Positions 55,006-64,000 of a stretch of DNA of 64,000 nt are shown piece after piece (position 1 is the stretch's first letter; every line of letters starts with the position of its first letter). Below the pieces are notes generated by a model, which searched no databases, was not told the DNA's origin, and worked only from the letters and a program-made list of their open reading frames with translations. The stretch comes from Amorphophallus konjac (taxonomy: Eukaryota > Streptophyta > Magnoliopsida > Alismatales > Araceae), in contig CM040118.1 of the NCBI GenBank assembly GCA_022559845.1, positions 444,972,053 to 445,036,052 on the forward strand. The letters are read 5' to 3'. The translations under genes were made by a program, and so were the position numbers.

Positions 55006-57395
55006 TGATGTGACACAACCGTGGACTTAAGCAAGCAAGCACAATTCACAATCAAAACGGATCGATATTGGCGACCACTCACCCGACGCTCACCCAAGTC
55101 CCGGGGTAACTTGGCGATTCCAAGTGGAGGATGTGAGGGCTGGGCCCTTACTGGTAGAGGGCCAGCAAGGCCAAGGTTATTCCCCAAGGGTAAGGCAGCC
55201 CAATTCAATGGAGCCGACGTCGTGCCGAGGGCACGGGTTGCACACTTTCTGACAAGATGGTCACTCGAAGCAATGGGGCTTGAGGATCGGGCGCTCACTC
55301 TCACGGACCAACGGAGTTTATAAGCTAATATTGAAAGAACAAGTACTAAAGAGAGCTAAGTTTGGAGCACTTACTCGACCGGTTTGAGGAAACCGGTCCC
55401 ACTCGGAGACATGGGCGAGCGGGGAAGCGTGGGTTCCCCACACGCCGCGCCGGAGTAGCTTGACCTGTTTATGATCTTACATCACTACACCCCATGCAAG
55501 GGGGGGATCTTGGGGAAGGGAAGCCAAAGATTATAGTCAAACACTACCTCCCACAGGGAGGGGCGGTAAGCCGGCCAGGGGGGGAGGGGAAAAACTGAAA
55601 TTGAAGTCGAACGGTTGGATAATGTCAGTTCTGCCCGCTCTCTGTGACTGAGGACAGAAAGTTGAAGTTGTTGACGTTGCAGCCACTCCCGAATTTTGTT
55701 GGCGATGAAACCAGCTGGAGAGTTTTGTAGGTGACACAGGAAGTCGTCCAAATATTGTCGGAATTTCGGGAAGTCGGTGCTGGTCGGGGCAGAGGCATGA
55801 ACAGGGACGCAGATCTCTAGTTCCGACTGCTTCAAGACCTCAACAGCAGGAAGATGAAATCATTACGGGTGCTCCAGACCTTTGAATCAGGCGTGGCCAG
55901 AGTCGTTGGCTTCGTTGTCGAGTCCTCTTCGAGCGGAGACCCACGAGGGCACCAGATAATGTCAGAGTAGACAGGGACAGTCTGAACAGCGCTTGGGTGT
56001 CTGTTCAGTCCCAGAGTGGACAGAACAGCGCACTCGGGGGAGAAAATTGAGAAATCTTAGCTCCGGATGCCGAACGGGATGCCGCTGCTTGATTCTGGAA
56101 GCAGACTTGTCGTAGATGCTTTCAGTCAAGGCCCGTCTTCAGAACTTCTCGGAGGTCGACCGTGAGCGCTTCTGCAAGTAGCTTCAGATTGACAATCGGG
56201 GTGAAGAAGCGCAGCTTGGGGAGATCGGCTCTCCCGGGCAGCAGCGAGCTCAGAATGGGAAGAGATAGCTGCCGTTGAGAAGAAGATAGGGAGACGCTTC
56301 CAACGGTACTTCTTGGGCCTTCAGGGACGCCAAGATGAGGTCTGGGTCGCCGTTGCAATCCTCTGGTTCTCTGCAGATCTTCAGCTGTGATCAGGTCCGT
56401 CGAAGTAGCTCCAAATGACCACGAAATGAGAAGAAGAGGTTGTTGAATGGTGAAGGGGAAATGAAGAGTGGTGGGAGGGGAATGTGGGAAGGTAGGGAGG
56501 GTGGCTAGGGGGTTGTGGAGGAGCTGGGGAAGGGAAAAGGCGCATGGTGCTTGCTGGTTTCAGCCAAGGTGGAGGGAGAGTGAAGGTGGTGAATGCCCTT
56601 GAGTGGTTGGAGATGGAGGATGGGAATGTGATGAAGTAGGGCCAAGGGGGAAGGTAGAGGGGAGGTTTGTGAGCATCCAGCAAGGGGAGGGAGTTTTGAA
56701 ATTTCCTTTGGGAGGTGGAGGGGTGCCTTGGGTAGTGGGAAGGATGCTTGGGAAAGGGTAGTGGGTGGTTGGGGGTTGGAGGTTGGCTAGGTGATTGGGG
56801 GGCTCTCTCTTGGGACAAGGGGTGGAGTAAAGAGGGTTGTGGGGAGTTGGAAAGGTATTAATGGAGGTGGGTGGGAGAGAGAAAGTGGTTGGGAGGGGAG
56901 GAGAGAGAGTAGGGGCGCAGCCCCCTTTGTAGAGAGAGAGAGATAGAGAGAAGAGGGGTGGGTGGGATTCTCTCCCTAGGTCTTCTCACCCAACTAAGAG
57001 AATCACTCCACAAGTAATCTGAATTTTGAATTCTCAAATGGCAAACTTTTCATTAATTTGAAATGGGGGGAATGGGGTCCTATATATAGGCAACCCACAT
57101 TTTACAAAAAGCCCCTAACTCATGCTACAATGACAAATAAGCAAGGGGTAGGGGGCGCCCCTAGGCCAAGCCCATAGAATTGGGCCCAAAAGCTAATCTA
57201 ATGATACTTAAACTTAGGGAAATAAATAATAAACCTAGGGACATGACTCAAATAAAATAGAAAATACATCAAATGACTCAAATAGAAAGCACAAAATGGA
57301 TAATTGGGCCTACATAGAGTGAAGCCCGAGCTCAAATGACATTGGGGTGTGAAGATGACCTGAGCCAGAGGGAGTCGTGGGTGATGCCTTCATCA
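55006..57395 (-). repeat. Element E right LTR (5' LTR in element sense)
   Basis: 2390 bp, visibly more diverged from its partner than are the LTR pairs of C and F. TATA box 57080-57089. AGACC follows. Confidence 0.93.
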
Positions 57396-57765
57396 AGACC
57401 ATTTTTGAGTATTTCATGATTCAACGAGTCATTGAATTCCCATATCCCGATCTTGTATTTAACCTTCTTTTAGGTCTTGTATCTCCTTGAGCACTGGATT
57501 ACGTTCGTCCCATCAAGTGCCGCAGCGCCATGCTAGGGGGTCCCATGCGACTGTAGATATAAGTCCTCTTAGATTAATTGTCCTTCATCCCCTTTGCAAA
57601 TGACTTACTTGATTACTTAATGCTCATGCAACCCTGCGTGAAGCTTGTTTTCAGCTCAAGAATCTCCTTGAGCGTGTTGCCCTCATTAGGCTTGTTTCTT
57701 TTCCGAAACACCCATTTATGAGTCCGCCGGGCTCCCCTACAAAATGGACGTTCCGGAGGGGCATT
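57396..57765. other. Host sequence right of element E
   Basis: Continuation of 46570-47554 once E is removed. No coding or structural feature is recognised. Confidence 0.4.
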
Positions 57766-58959
57766 TGTAGCCGCCTAATTTTGGACATCCCGCAGATCCC
57801 CAATGGACCTTCGTGTGAATGATGCTTAATTGTTGCACTTGGTTTATCTATGTCCTGAGTTTTAAAGCCCAGCCCGTAGCCTTGAGGCTATTGGGCCTCG
57901 TCCATTTAGGGGCCCAAGGACCAAGGTATGGGTAGCCAAAGAGTTGGCCACCCCAGTCCTGGGCGGCCAGACTGCTGGCCGCCCTCCCCTTCAAGAAGGC
58001 CAAGTCAATGGCCGCCCTCTTGGTTTTACTTGGTCAGCGAACGTGGCTCGGTTCGTGAGCACGTTCTCCCCCTCGTTTTCCTTGATTTTCCCCCACGATC
58101 TCAAGCCTCCGACGGGGAAGAACAAAATCACCAATTTCCAAGAGATGGGAGCGGAGCGGAGGAGAGGGGGAAAGAAAGATTTTTTGGGGGGGTTTGTTTT
58201 CGTTTTTCTTTTCAGGTCTCAGAAGAGGAGATCGGGAAAGAAGGATTCGGCGGAGTCATCCCCGGAGGGTGAGAAGAGAGCTGCGCCGGTCGTCTTCCTC
58301 CCGTGCCTTTGATCTGGTTTGAATTTCGGAACTCTTATTCCCCACTTCTTGCATCACAGTTTCCTGGTACGTACATCGCATATGCATATAGTATAATCCC
58401 TTTAGCTCCTACGTCTAGAGGTTTCCTTCCAAAACAAACGGGGAGGTGGGTGGTAGAAAGTCTCGGCCATCCCTCCTTCCCACCACCCCCAAGTAATCTT
58501 GCCGCCATCATTCCCGTTTTGCTAGTTCTCATTAGAGTAGATGCTACATTTATCACTTTGTTAATGGCTTCTTTCTTTCTTTCTCTTTGAGCTACGTTGT
58601 TTAACAGGACTTCAGCATAAGGGACATAGCAGGGCTCTGCGTCTTTGGCCGGCCGAGGATGAGGAAGAGGGACCCCATCTTCTCCCTATTGGATCATCTC
58701 CCCATGATCATCATCCCTGTGAGGTTCCGGTAAACACCTCTGGCGATCATGATTTTCTAATGCTTTTTATTTGTTCCTCTGTAGGTACCCAGGCCCGGGA
58801 AGGTTGAGGAGATCACCACGCGGGGTGTCCATCTCCAAATCAACCCCAACACCAATCATATCATCCAGCACATTCCCGGACGCCTACAATGCTCTAATTG
58901 ACATGATCGATATAAACTCGTCACGCATACCGGGTTCCTTCTGCGCTCGGGACATGACA
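57766..58959 (+). repeat. Element G 5' LTR
   Basis: The end is set by GGGACATGACA just before the primer-like site. The start TGTAGCCGCCTAATTTTGG is inferred from TG/CA ends and resemblance to other gypsy LTRs. It contains a GGCGGCCAG/CTGGCCGCCC inverted cluster (57930-58020) and a GCATATAGTATAATCCC candidate core promoter near 58384-58400. Confidence 0.6.
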
Positions 58960-58966
58960 GTTTTTG

Positions 58967-58978
58967 TGGTATTAGAGC
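58967..58978 (+). promoter_or_regulatory. Primer-binding site of element G (one mismatch)
   Basis: TGGTATTAGAGC differs from the usual initiator Met site TGGTATCAGAGC by a C-to-T change. Confidence 0.8.
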
Positions 58979-59133
58979 CTAGGTTATTCAAGTTACCTAA
59001 GAACCCAAGTCCAAGGATAGGTTATCTCTAACACTCGGTGAGATGGGTAGAGCCATGGGTTAAGTCCTATGTTGACGTCCAACCCTATAGTTAAAATACG
59101 AAACTAATTAGACTTAAATTCTCTTGTAGGACC

Positions 59134-59976
59134 ATGGCTGCCGAACGAGCACAATGGCGCGATATGCAACGCACCGGTCAAGGCCTTACTCAAGCGCTAC
59201 AACAAGTGGTGCAAGGGGGAATGAATTGTGGAGCTGGTGATCTCCACTGTAGTTTTCGCAACATGAACCCGTCGAAGTTCACTGGCTCGTCCGACCCCGA
59301 CAACGCCGAGAATTGGATCAAGGAGATCGAACGGATATTCCATGTGATGCAATGCACGGATGAGGAAAAAGTGTTATTTGTGACTTTCCAACTGGAGCGG
59401 GACGCTCGCTTCTGGTGGAAGTCGGTGGAAGCTACTTTACCCCATGAGCAAGTTACGTGGGGTGAATTTGTTGACCATTTCAACAACAAGTATTTCTCGT
59501 ATCATATCCAGGAGAAGAAGGCCGCAGAATTTGTCGCATTAAAGCAAAGAAATTTGTTAGTATCTGAGTATGAGGCCCAATTTTCTAGACTTTCTCGATA
59601 TGCACCACATCTGGTGTGTACCGAGAAGATGAAGGCTCGGAGATTTCTTAATGGGCTTCGACCATAGTGCATCACTCAACTGGCGTCGATGGATATTCAA
59701 ATCTATTCAGAGATGGTAAGATGAGCCCAATTGTTAGAAGATGCCACGGAGCTATCCGACCAGATCCGTGGGAAGGACAAGAAGGAGCACGTCACCAGCA
59801 CCGGCTCATTCAAGCCTACCTTCAATAAGAAGAGATATAGCAATGAAGGAGATTCCTCCCAAGAGAAGAAGATCAAGAAGGGTAGCAAACCTTTCTCTAT
59901 CACTACCACACCTTCTAAGGAGGTGTGTAAGCATTGTGACAAGGTCGGCCATATGGCCGAGGAGTGCTGGAGGTGA
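59134..59976 (+). pseudogene. gag: Element G gag with first zinc knuckle
   Basis: ATG 59134 in ACCATGG context. The capsid core has FTGSSDPDNAENWIKEIERI, FQLERDARFWWKSVEA, WGEFVDHFNNKYFSYHIQEK and KARRFLNGLRP, all typical of Tekay/Del gags. TAG at 59665-59667 (family expects a sense codon) and TGA at 59721-59723 (probably CGA) interrupt it. The last part has a basic linker and knuckle CKHCDKVGHMAEECW. A TGA follows at 59974. Gag would build the particle and bind RNA. Confidence 0.83.
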
Positions 59977-60956
59977 TTGGGAGCATGTCTCCAATGTGGG
60001 AGCCATAATCATCAGATTCCTGATTGCCCGTTGTTAAATGACCAAGACAATAATGAGGAAAAGCGCCCGGTCAAAATGCAAGCCCGTCTCCAAGCTCTTC
60101 AAGAGGTGAAAACTAGTGAAGGAGGTATCGTAGAAGGTACATTAAAAATTTGTTCCAAGACTCATTCATTTGTTTCCAAGAGATTTGCTGCTTCATTTTC
60201 TATGGAACCTGAATGGTTAGACTTAGTTATTTTTACTCCTCTTGCAAGTGAATCCGCGATTACACACCATTATCCGGATAGTGAAGTTAGGATTAAAGGG
60301 AAAATTCTACCTGCCAATTTGATATGCCCAGACATGAAAGAGTATGATGTCATATTAGGTGCCGATTGGCTATCTACACATAGGGCAACTATAGATTGCC
60401 GAAAGGGCAAGGTAACTTTCAAGGATTTCTTGGAATTGGTCTACACTAGTCCTTGGAGTCGAAACAAATCACCTCTTATCTCGGCTCTCCGAGCTAATAA
60501 GCTTTTAAAAATAGGGTGTGTGGCTTTCGTAGCATTTATGACTGCCACGGAAGTTAAAGAGTCCAAGCTAGAAGACATCTGCGTAGTCAGGGAGTTCCCC
60601 GATGTATTCCCGGAGGATTTGCCCGGTCTACCCCCGGAGAGAGAAGTGGCTTTCACCATCGACCTTATCCCTGGGGCTGGCCTTGTCTCTAAAGCACCTT
60701 ATAGAATGTCCCCCGCCAAGCTAAAAGAATTGAAGGAACAATTGATAAAGCTCTTGAAGAAAGGATTCATTAGGCCGAATACTTCCCCTTGGGGAGCACC
60801 TGTACTATTCGTCAAGAAGAAGGATGGATCAATGAGACTCTACATCGATTATCGGCAGCTGAATCACCTTAGTATCAAAAATAAGTATCTACTGCCGAGG
60901 ATCGATGAATTATTTGATTAGATATCTGGAGCCAAGTATTTCTCAAAGATTGATCT
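59977..60956 (+). pseudogene. pol: Element G second knuckle, protease region and RT start
   Basis: Same frame as gag after a TGA. It starts with [15 protein letters not shown], a second CCHC knuckle. The protease region (about 60120-60460) retains [14 protein letters not shown] and [20 protein letters not shown], but the D-S-G active site is replaced, with CSKTHSF in place of DSGATHSF. Then come the RT linker [20 protein letters not shown] and the fingers ([20 protein letters not shown]). A CAG-to-TAG stop falls after ELFD (60919-60921). Coding continues as SGAKYFSKIDL to 60956, where H interrupts it. Confidence 0.8.
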
Positions 60957-61984
60957 TGTTGAGTGTTGGACAGTGGATCTAGAGGGGAGGGGTGAATAGA
61001 TCTGCCCCTCTTTTCACAATGCAACCCTCTATATAGCTAGATAAAATAAATTGCAGCGGAGTGTAACTAGCTAATCGAAGAACACTGTGATTCACTTGGC
61101 ACGATGAGCAATCCAATATATCAATTCGAACCTAAGCATGCATTTAGAACGAGGCAATCACATAAACAAACCACAACACAAAGGATTATAAGGTGGTTCG
61201 GACTGAATCCCCAGTCCTACGTCCACCCCTCACCAAATCCGGTGAGGCTCCACTAGTGCCACGCACTGAACCGTAAATCGGAAAGACCTCTGATTGCCTT
61301 CCTACTAACCGCAGGTAGGGACATCAACACCGCAGATTGGAGAACTTCCGATTGTGTTCCTACTAACCACCGGTAGGGACGATCTTCAGTTTCGATTGTT
61401 TGAAAGAAATGGAAAGAGAACAAATATCAAGCTATTCAAACAAGATATGGAATATGCTAAAGAAGAAAAATCTTGTCTGAGATTGCTGGAGCTTGAATCG
61501 GATGCTTCAATGGTGTCTTCTTCCTTGAGAGATGATCTTCCTTGAGTTGATGAAGAAGACTATGGATGTAGCTTCGATCTTCCTTTTGATCTTCTTGAGT
61601 TGATGAAGAAGATGAAGGATGCAGCTTTATCTTCTCTTGGCTTGGGCTTGATCTCCTCTTGAAGAAGCTTGAATCACTTGAGGATGAAGAAGCTTTTTCC
61701 CGTAGTACTGTTCAAAGCTACAGTACTCGAACTCCTCTCCCTTGAACACACCCTTGTAGTCTCCCTTGAATCCCCTTGAAGCATTAGGGTTTCTAACCCT
61801 CCTTGTGTTGGTTTTATAGACTTTGAATGGTCCTTGGACATCCTTCTGACCAGATCCACAATCCATGGGGGATTGGGTGACTTTGGGGTTAAACAAATAC
61901 AAGGAAAGGGGCTCTTCTCGAAGTGGAAAATAAAGTCAACATTGAAGGCTCGGGGCTGGCGGTCGACCTGCAGAAGCTGGCGGT

Positions 61985-62643
61985 CGACCGCTACTGAGAA
62001 ACGTTGTAGAAGGATGGTCCCTGGAATTTCCAATCAACCGCTACTGGGCTGGCGGTCGACCGCCACTGAGACTCGTGTAGACTGGGAGCTGCTGGCTGGG
62101 ACGGTCGACCGCCCCTGTGCTGGCGGCCGACCGCCAGCTGGGCAGAACCCAGGTTTTCCCGGGTCGGTCCGTTAACCTCTTTAGCTCCGTCGCTTGAGTC
62201 CTTTAGCAGTCCGTTCTCATCTATGGCATCAACCTTGACTATCTTGAAGATTTCTGTTGATTATATCGCTCCTATAATCAAAATTTTGTTCCGGGGGCTC
62301 CGCCCCCGGAAACTCCCGCAAGGGGCGCTGCCCCCTCGACCGCTACTGAGAAACGCTATAGATGGATGGTCCCTGGAATTTCCGGTCGACCGCTATTGGG
62401 CTGGCGGTCGACCGCCACTGAGACTCGTGCGGACTGGGAGCTGCTGGCTGGGGCGGTCAACCGCCCCTATGCTGGCGATCGACTGCCAGCTGGGCAGACC
62501 CCGAGTTTTCCCGGGTCGGTCCGTTAACCTCTTTAGCTCCGTCGCTTGAGTCCTTTAGCGGTTCGTTCTCATCTGTGGCATCAACCTTGACTGTCTTGAA
62601 GATTTCTATTGATTATATCCCTCCTATAATCAAAGTTTTGTTT
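61985..62643. repeat. 352-bp tandem duplication inside H LTR
   Basis: CGACCGCTACTGAGAAACG occurs at 61985 and 62337. The two copies remain similar through GTTAACCTCTTTAGCTCCG and CTATAATCAAA to about 62290 and 62643. Confidence 0.9.
62291..62309. repeat. Perfect GC hairpin in H LTR
   Basis: CCGGGGGC-TCC-GCCCCCGG forms an 8-bp stem with a 3-base loop at the junction between the two 352-bp copies. A second imperfect stem (AGGGGCGCTGCCCCCT) follows. Confidence 0.85.
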
Positions 62644-62915
62644 CGGGATCCCCGCGACCTGCCGTGCAGGTCGATCCGCGTGCGAGGGCGCAATCATTGA
62701 GCTTTCACTTTTGCCATCTCCACTCCATTCCTTGGCATATCTGTCATGAAAGAACATCAAGTAGTTTAGTCATATAAGAGTGGTAAAACATCAATGACTT
62801 ATAGTGTTTAGCCATTATCAAAACCAAGAATATCAAATAACTCAAATGACCACAGGATGATGTCGAATGACCCAAGTGACCACAAGATGACTCAATTGAC
62901 CACAGGGGCACAACA

Positions 62916-62930
62916 TTCTCCCCCTTTTTT
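62916..62930 (-). promoter_or_regulatory. Polypurine tract of element H
   Basis: On minus AAAAAAGGGGGAGAA directly precedes the LTR start TGTTGTGCC. A second tract, CAAAGGGGGAGAATA on minus, lies at about 63210-63224. Confidence 0.8.
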
Positions 62931-64000
62931 ATGATGGCAACACTGTGAGTCATTATGTTGCAGTAATATCCAAGATGGTAAAGTTTATGACATATGCGAC
63001 ATGTGCAGCTCAAGATCCAAGATAGTGAAAGCATGTGAATGTGGATATGTATGCATGGATGATCAAAGCATGTGAATGCTATGCACAAACCCCTATCACA
63101 TATGCAGACTCAAAGCTCACAAGGTTCTCTCCCCCGTGGACTCTCTCCCGTCCACAATTCAGTCATCCCCCAATGACAACTTACAAAGCAAAGGATGACT
63201 CACAACAAAATATTCTCCCCCTTTGACAGCAGCAAAAAGGAGGGATAAGATAGAGAGGGGGACTAATGTCTGAGAGACCAGAGCTGAATGAGAGTGGAGA
63301 GCATGCCATTATATGCAAACCTGAAACATATCGCGAGCAACATATATGGTTCAAAGCTAATGAAATCCGAGATCATCAATAGAGTTCGAAAAGTAACTAC
63401 ATCCAAGATTTAATAGAAATGAACCAAAGGTGTATATCATGGTAGTGTTTAACATTCCCTTGTCTTATATATCCATATTCAATAACTACAAAGGGAATAA
63501 CACAAAAACTAGTATTGAGGCTAAATAATCATGACTAAAGCATGAAATTTTATGAGTTCAATAAATTTGATTTTCAATATCTTTTGAATTTGAAGGCACA
63601 TGACTCATATTTTATGAGCAATCAAGTCTAGTACATGCCTCCTAGCCGTAAGAATACACGTTGTTTAGACGCCAGTATCCCTAGATATTTGGCAAGACTG
63701 ACGGTTATGCTTCATAATGAACAGAGATAGCAAAGTCACGTCATGACATATCCAATCTCATTTCTGTGATGAGAAGATATATTTCTCAACAATTATGCCA
63801 GTGCTCTGCCTAGAGTCCAAATATAATTAAAACAGAGATAACATGGGCACATCATGACATATCATTCGTCACTTGATTTGATGACGTGACATTTTTCTCC
63901 GTGCAACAATATCATTACTCTGTCAAATGGATTTCCAAGAATTCTAGCTCATCAAGATGTTTAAGAACAATACTAAGCCTGAGTGTATCACCAAGATGGT
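62931..64000 (-). other. Non-coding internal 3' region of element H
   Basis: No supported ORF. It contains the second polypurine-like tract and an imperfect 111-bp tandem duplication (units from 63721 and 63832 that begin ACAGAGATA and share TCATGACATATC). Such untranslated stretches before the 3' LTR are usual in SIRE-like elements. Confidence 0.5.

Larger units (their letters stand above)
47555..57395 (-). mobile_element. Element E: chromovirus with complete but mutated gag-pol
   Basis: LTRs 47555-49950 (2396 bp) and 55006-57395 (2390 bp), primer site complement at 54992-55003, internal coding 50035-54908 on minus. It has gag, zinc knuckle, DSG protease, RT, RNase H, integrase and chromodomain in chromovirus order. 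LTR ends, leader hairpins, gag N-terminus and integrase tail resemble those of A, C and F. It is thus the best candidate in this window for the autonomous parent type. About ten stop codons make this copy inactive. Confidence 0.92.
57766..60956 (+). mobile_element. Element G: Tekay-like chromovirus, 5' part, interrupted by H
   Basis: LTR 57766-58959, primer-like site 58967-58978, gag 59134-59976, second knuckle and protease from 59977, RT start ending at FSKIDL where element H is inserted. The rest lies beyond the window. The gag core and double CCHC knuckles resemble those of B, but G is a different family with its own LTR. Confidence 0.85.
60957..62915 (-). repeat. Element H LTR
   Basis: The start is placed so that G's KIDL codons end at 60956 and the plus-strand end reads TGTTGAGTGTTGG (an alternative start is 60964). 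The other end CACAACA abuts the polypurine tract. It contains a 352-bp tandem duplication and repeated GGCGGTCGACCGCC palindromes. The partner LTR is outside the window. Confidence 0.65.
60957..64000 (-). mobile_element. Element H: copia-type (SIRE/Maximus-like) element, 3' end only
   Basis: LTR 60957-62915 (minus orientation), polypurine tract next to it (62916-62930) and 1.07 kb of non-coding sequence up to the window edge. On minus the LTR starts TGTTGTGCCCC and ends in CAACA. A GAGGGGAGGGGTGAATAG string (60980-61000), GGGGGCTCCGCCCCC hairpin and AAAGGGGGAGAA tracts are features I associate with SIRE/Maximus LTRs. No coding domain is visible, so the lineage is a resemblance call. Confidence 0.65.

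Noticed and set aside
61354..61545. 63-codon plus frame in the H LTR
   Set aside because: Inside an LTR, too short, no homology signal. The other frames nearby are equally open.
1..64000. CRISPR-like arrays, tRNA and rRNA genes
   Set aside because: The regular repeats found are LTR minisatellites and coding repeats in a plant genome. The tRNA-like strings are primer-binding sites complementary to tRNA ends, not tRNA genes.

Overview
This is a 64 kb block of plant nuclear DNA made almost entirely of nested LTR retrotransposons. The evidence is Ty3/gypsy polyproteins with chromodomains (chromovirus / Tekay-Del type), a Tat-lineage element with a tRNA-like primer site other than initiator Met, a copia-like (SIRE/Maximus-like) LTR, several initiator-Met-tRNA primer-binding sites (TGGTATCAGAGC) and plant-mobile-domain-type genes with introns. 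The species cannot be named from the sequence; a repeat-rich seed-plant genome is the reasonable inference. I see no intact single-copy host gene, no tRNA or rRNA gene and no CRISPR array.

Layout. I name the elements A to H. D is a minus-strand Tat-type element seen in three pieces (954-2891, 29978-30783, 38255-43638). Its upstream LTR is 41896-43638 and its left end lies outside the window. A (minus, 2892-29972, TSD AAGCG) is inserted in D. B (plus, 8476-27825, TSD CTTGG; Tekay/Del chromovirus) is inserted in A's right LTR. F (minus, 19211-26869, TSD TGTTA) is inserted in B's 3' LTR. That makes a four-level nest D>A>B>F. C (plus, 30784-38249, TSD CATCA) is a separate insertion that splits D's gag-protease frame. 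Positions 1-953 are the end of another C-like LTR. Next to D, at 43639-46569, are two decayed intron-containing genes with plant-mobile-domain features. E (minus, 47555-57395, TSD AGACC) is a chromovirus with all pol domains but about ten nonsense mutations. G (plus, from 57766) is a Tekay-like element with LTR, gag, protease and the start of RT. H (minus, from 60957) interrupts G with a copia-type LTR and runs off the window.

The most unusual content is a set of non-autonomous elements, A, C and F. They keep LTRs, primer site and integrase-tail region related to the autonomous-type element E. In place of protease, RT, RNase H and the integrase core they carry a shared unrecognised domain of about 112 residues ('domain X'), paired DPFDPxxW motifs and 4-5 repeats ending in (Y/F)GCPGPP. 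A and F start with an E-like gag N-terminus, whereas C starts with an unrelated unrecognised domain. I infer that these are trans-mobilised chimeric elements dependent on an E-like partner. Their LTRs also share short hairpins whose stems appear to covary between families.

Nearly all coding regions are broken. Where the ancestral codon can be guessed from the family, almost every stop is explained by a C-to-T or G-to-A transition (CAG/CAA/CGA/TGG to stop), as expected for methylated, silenced transposon DNA.
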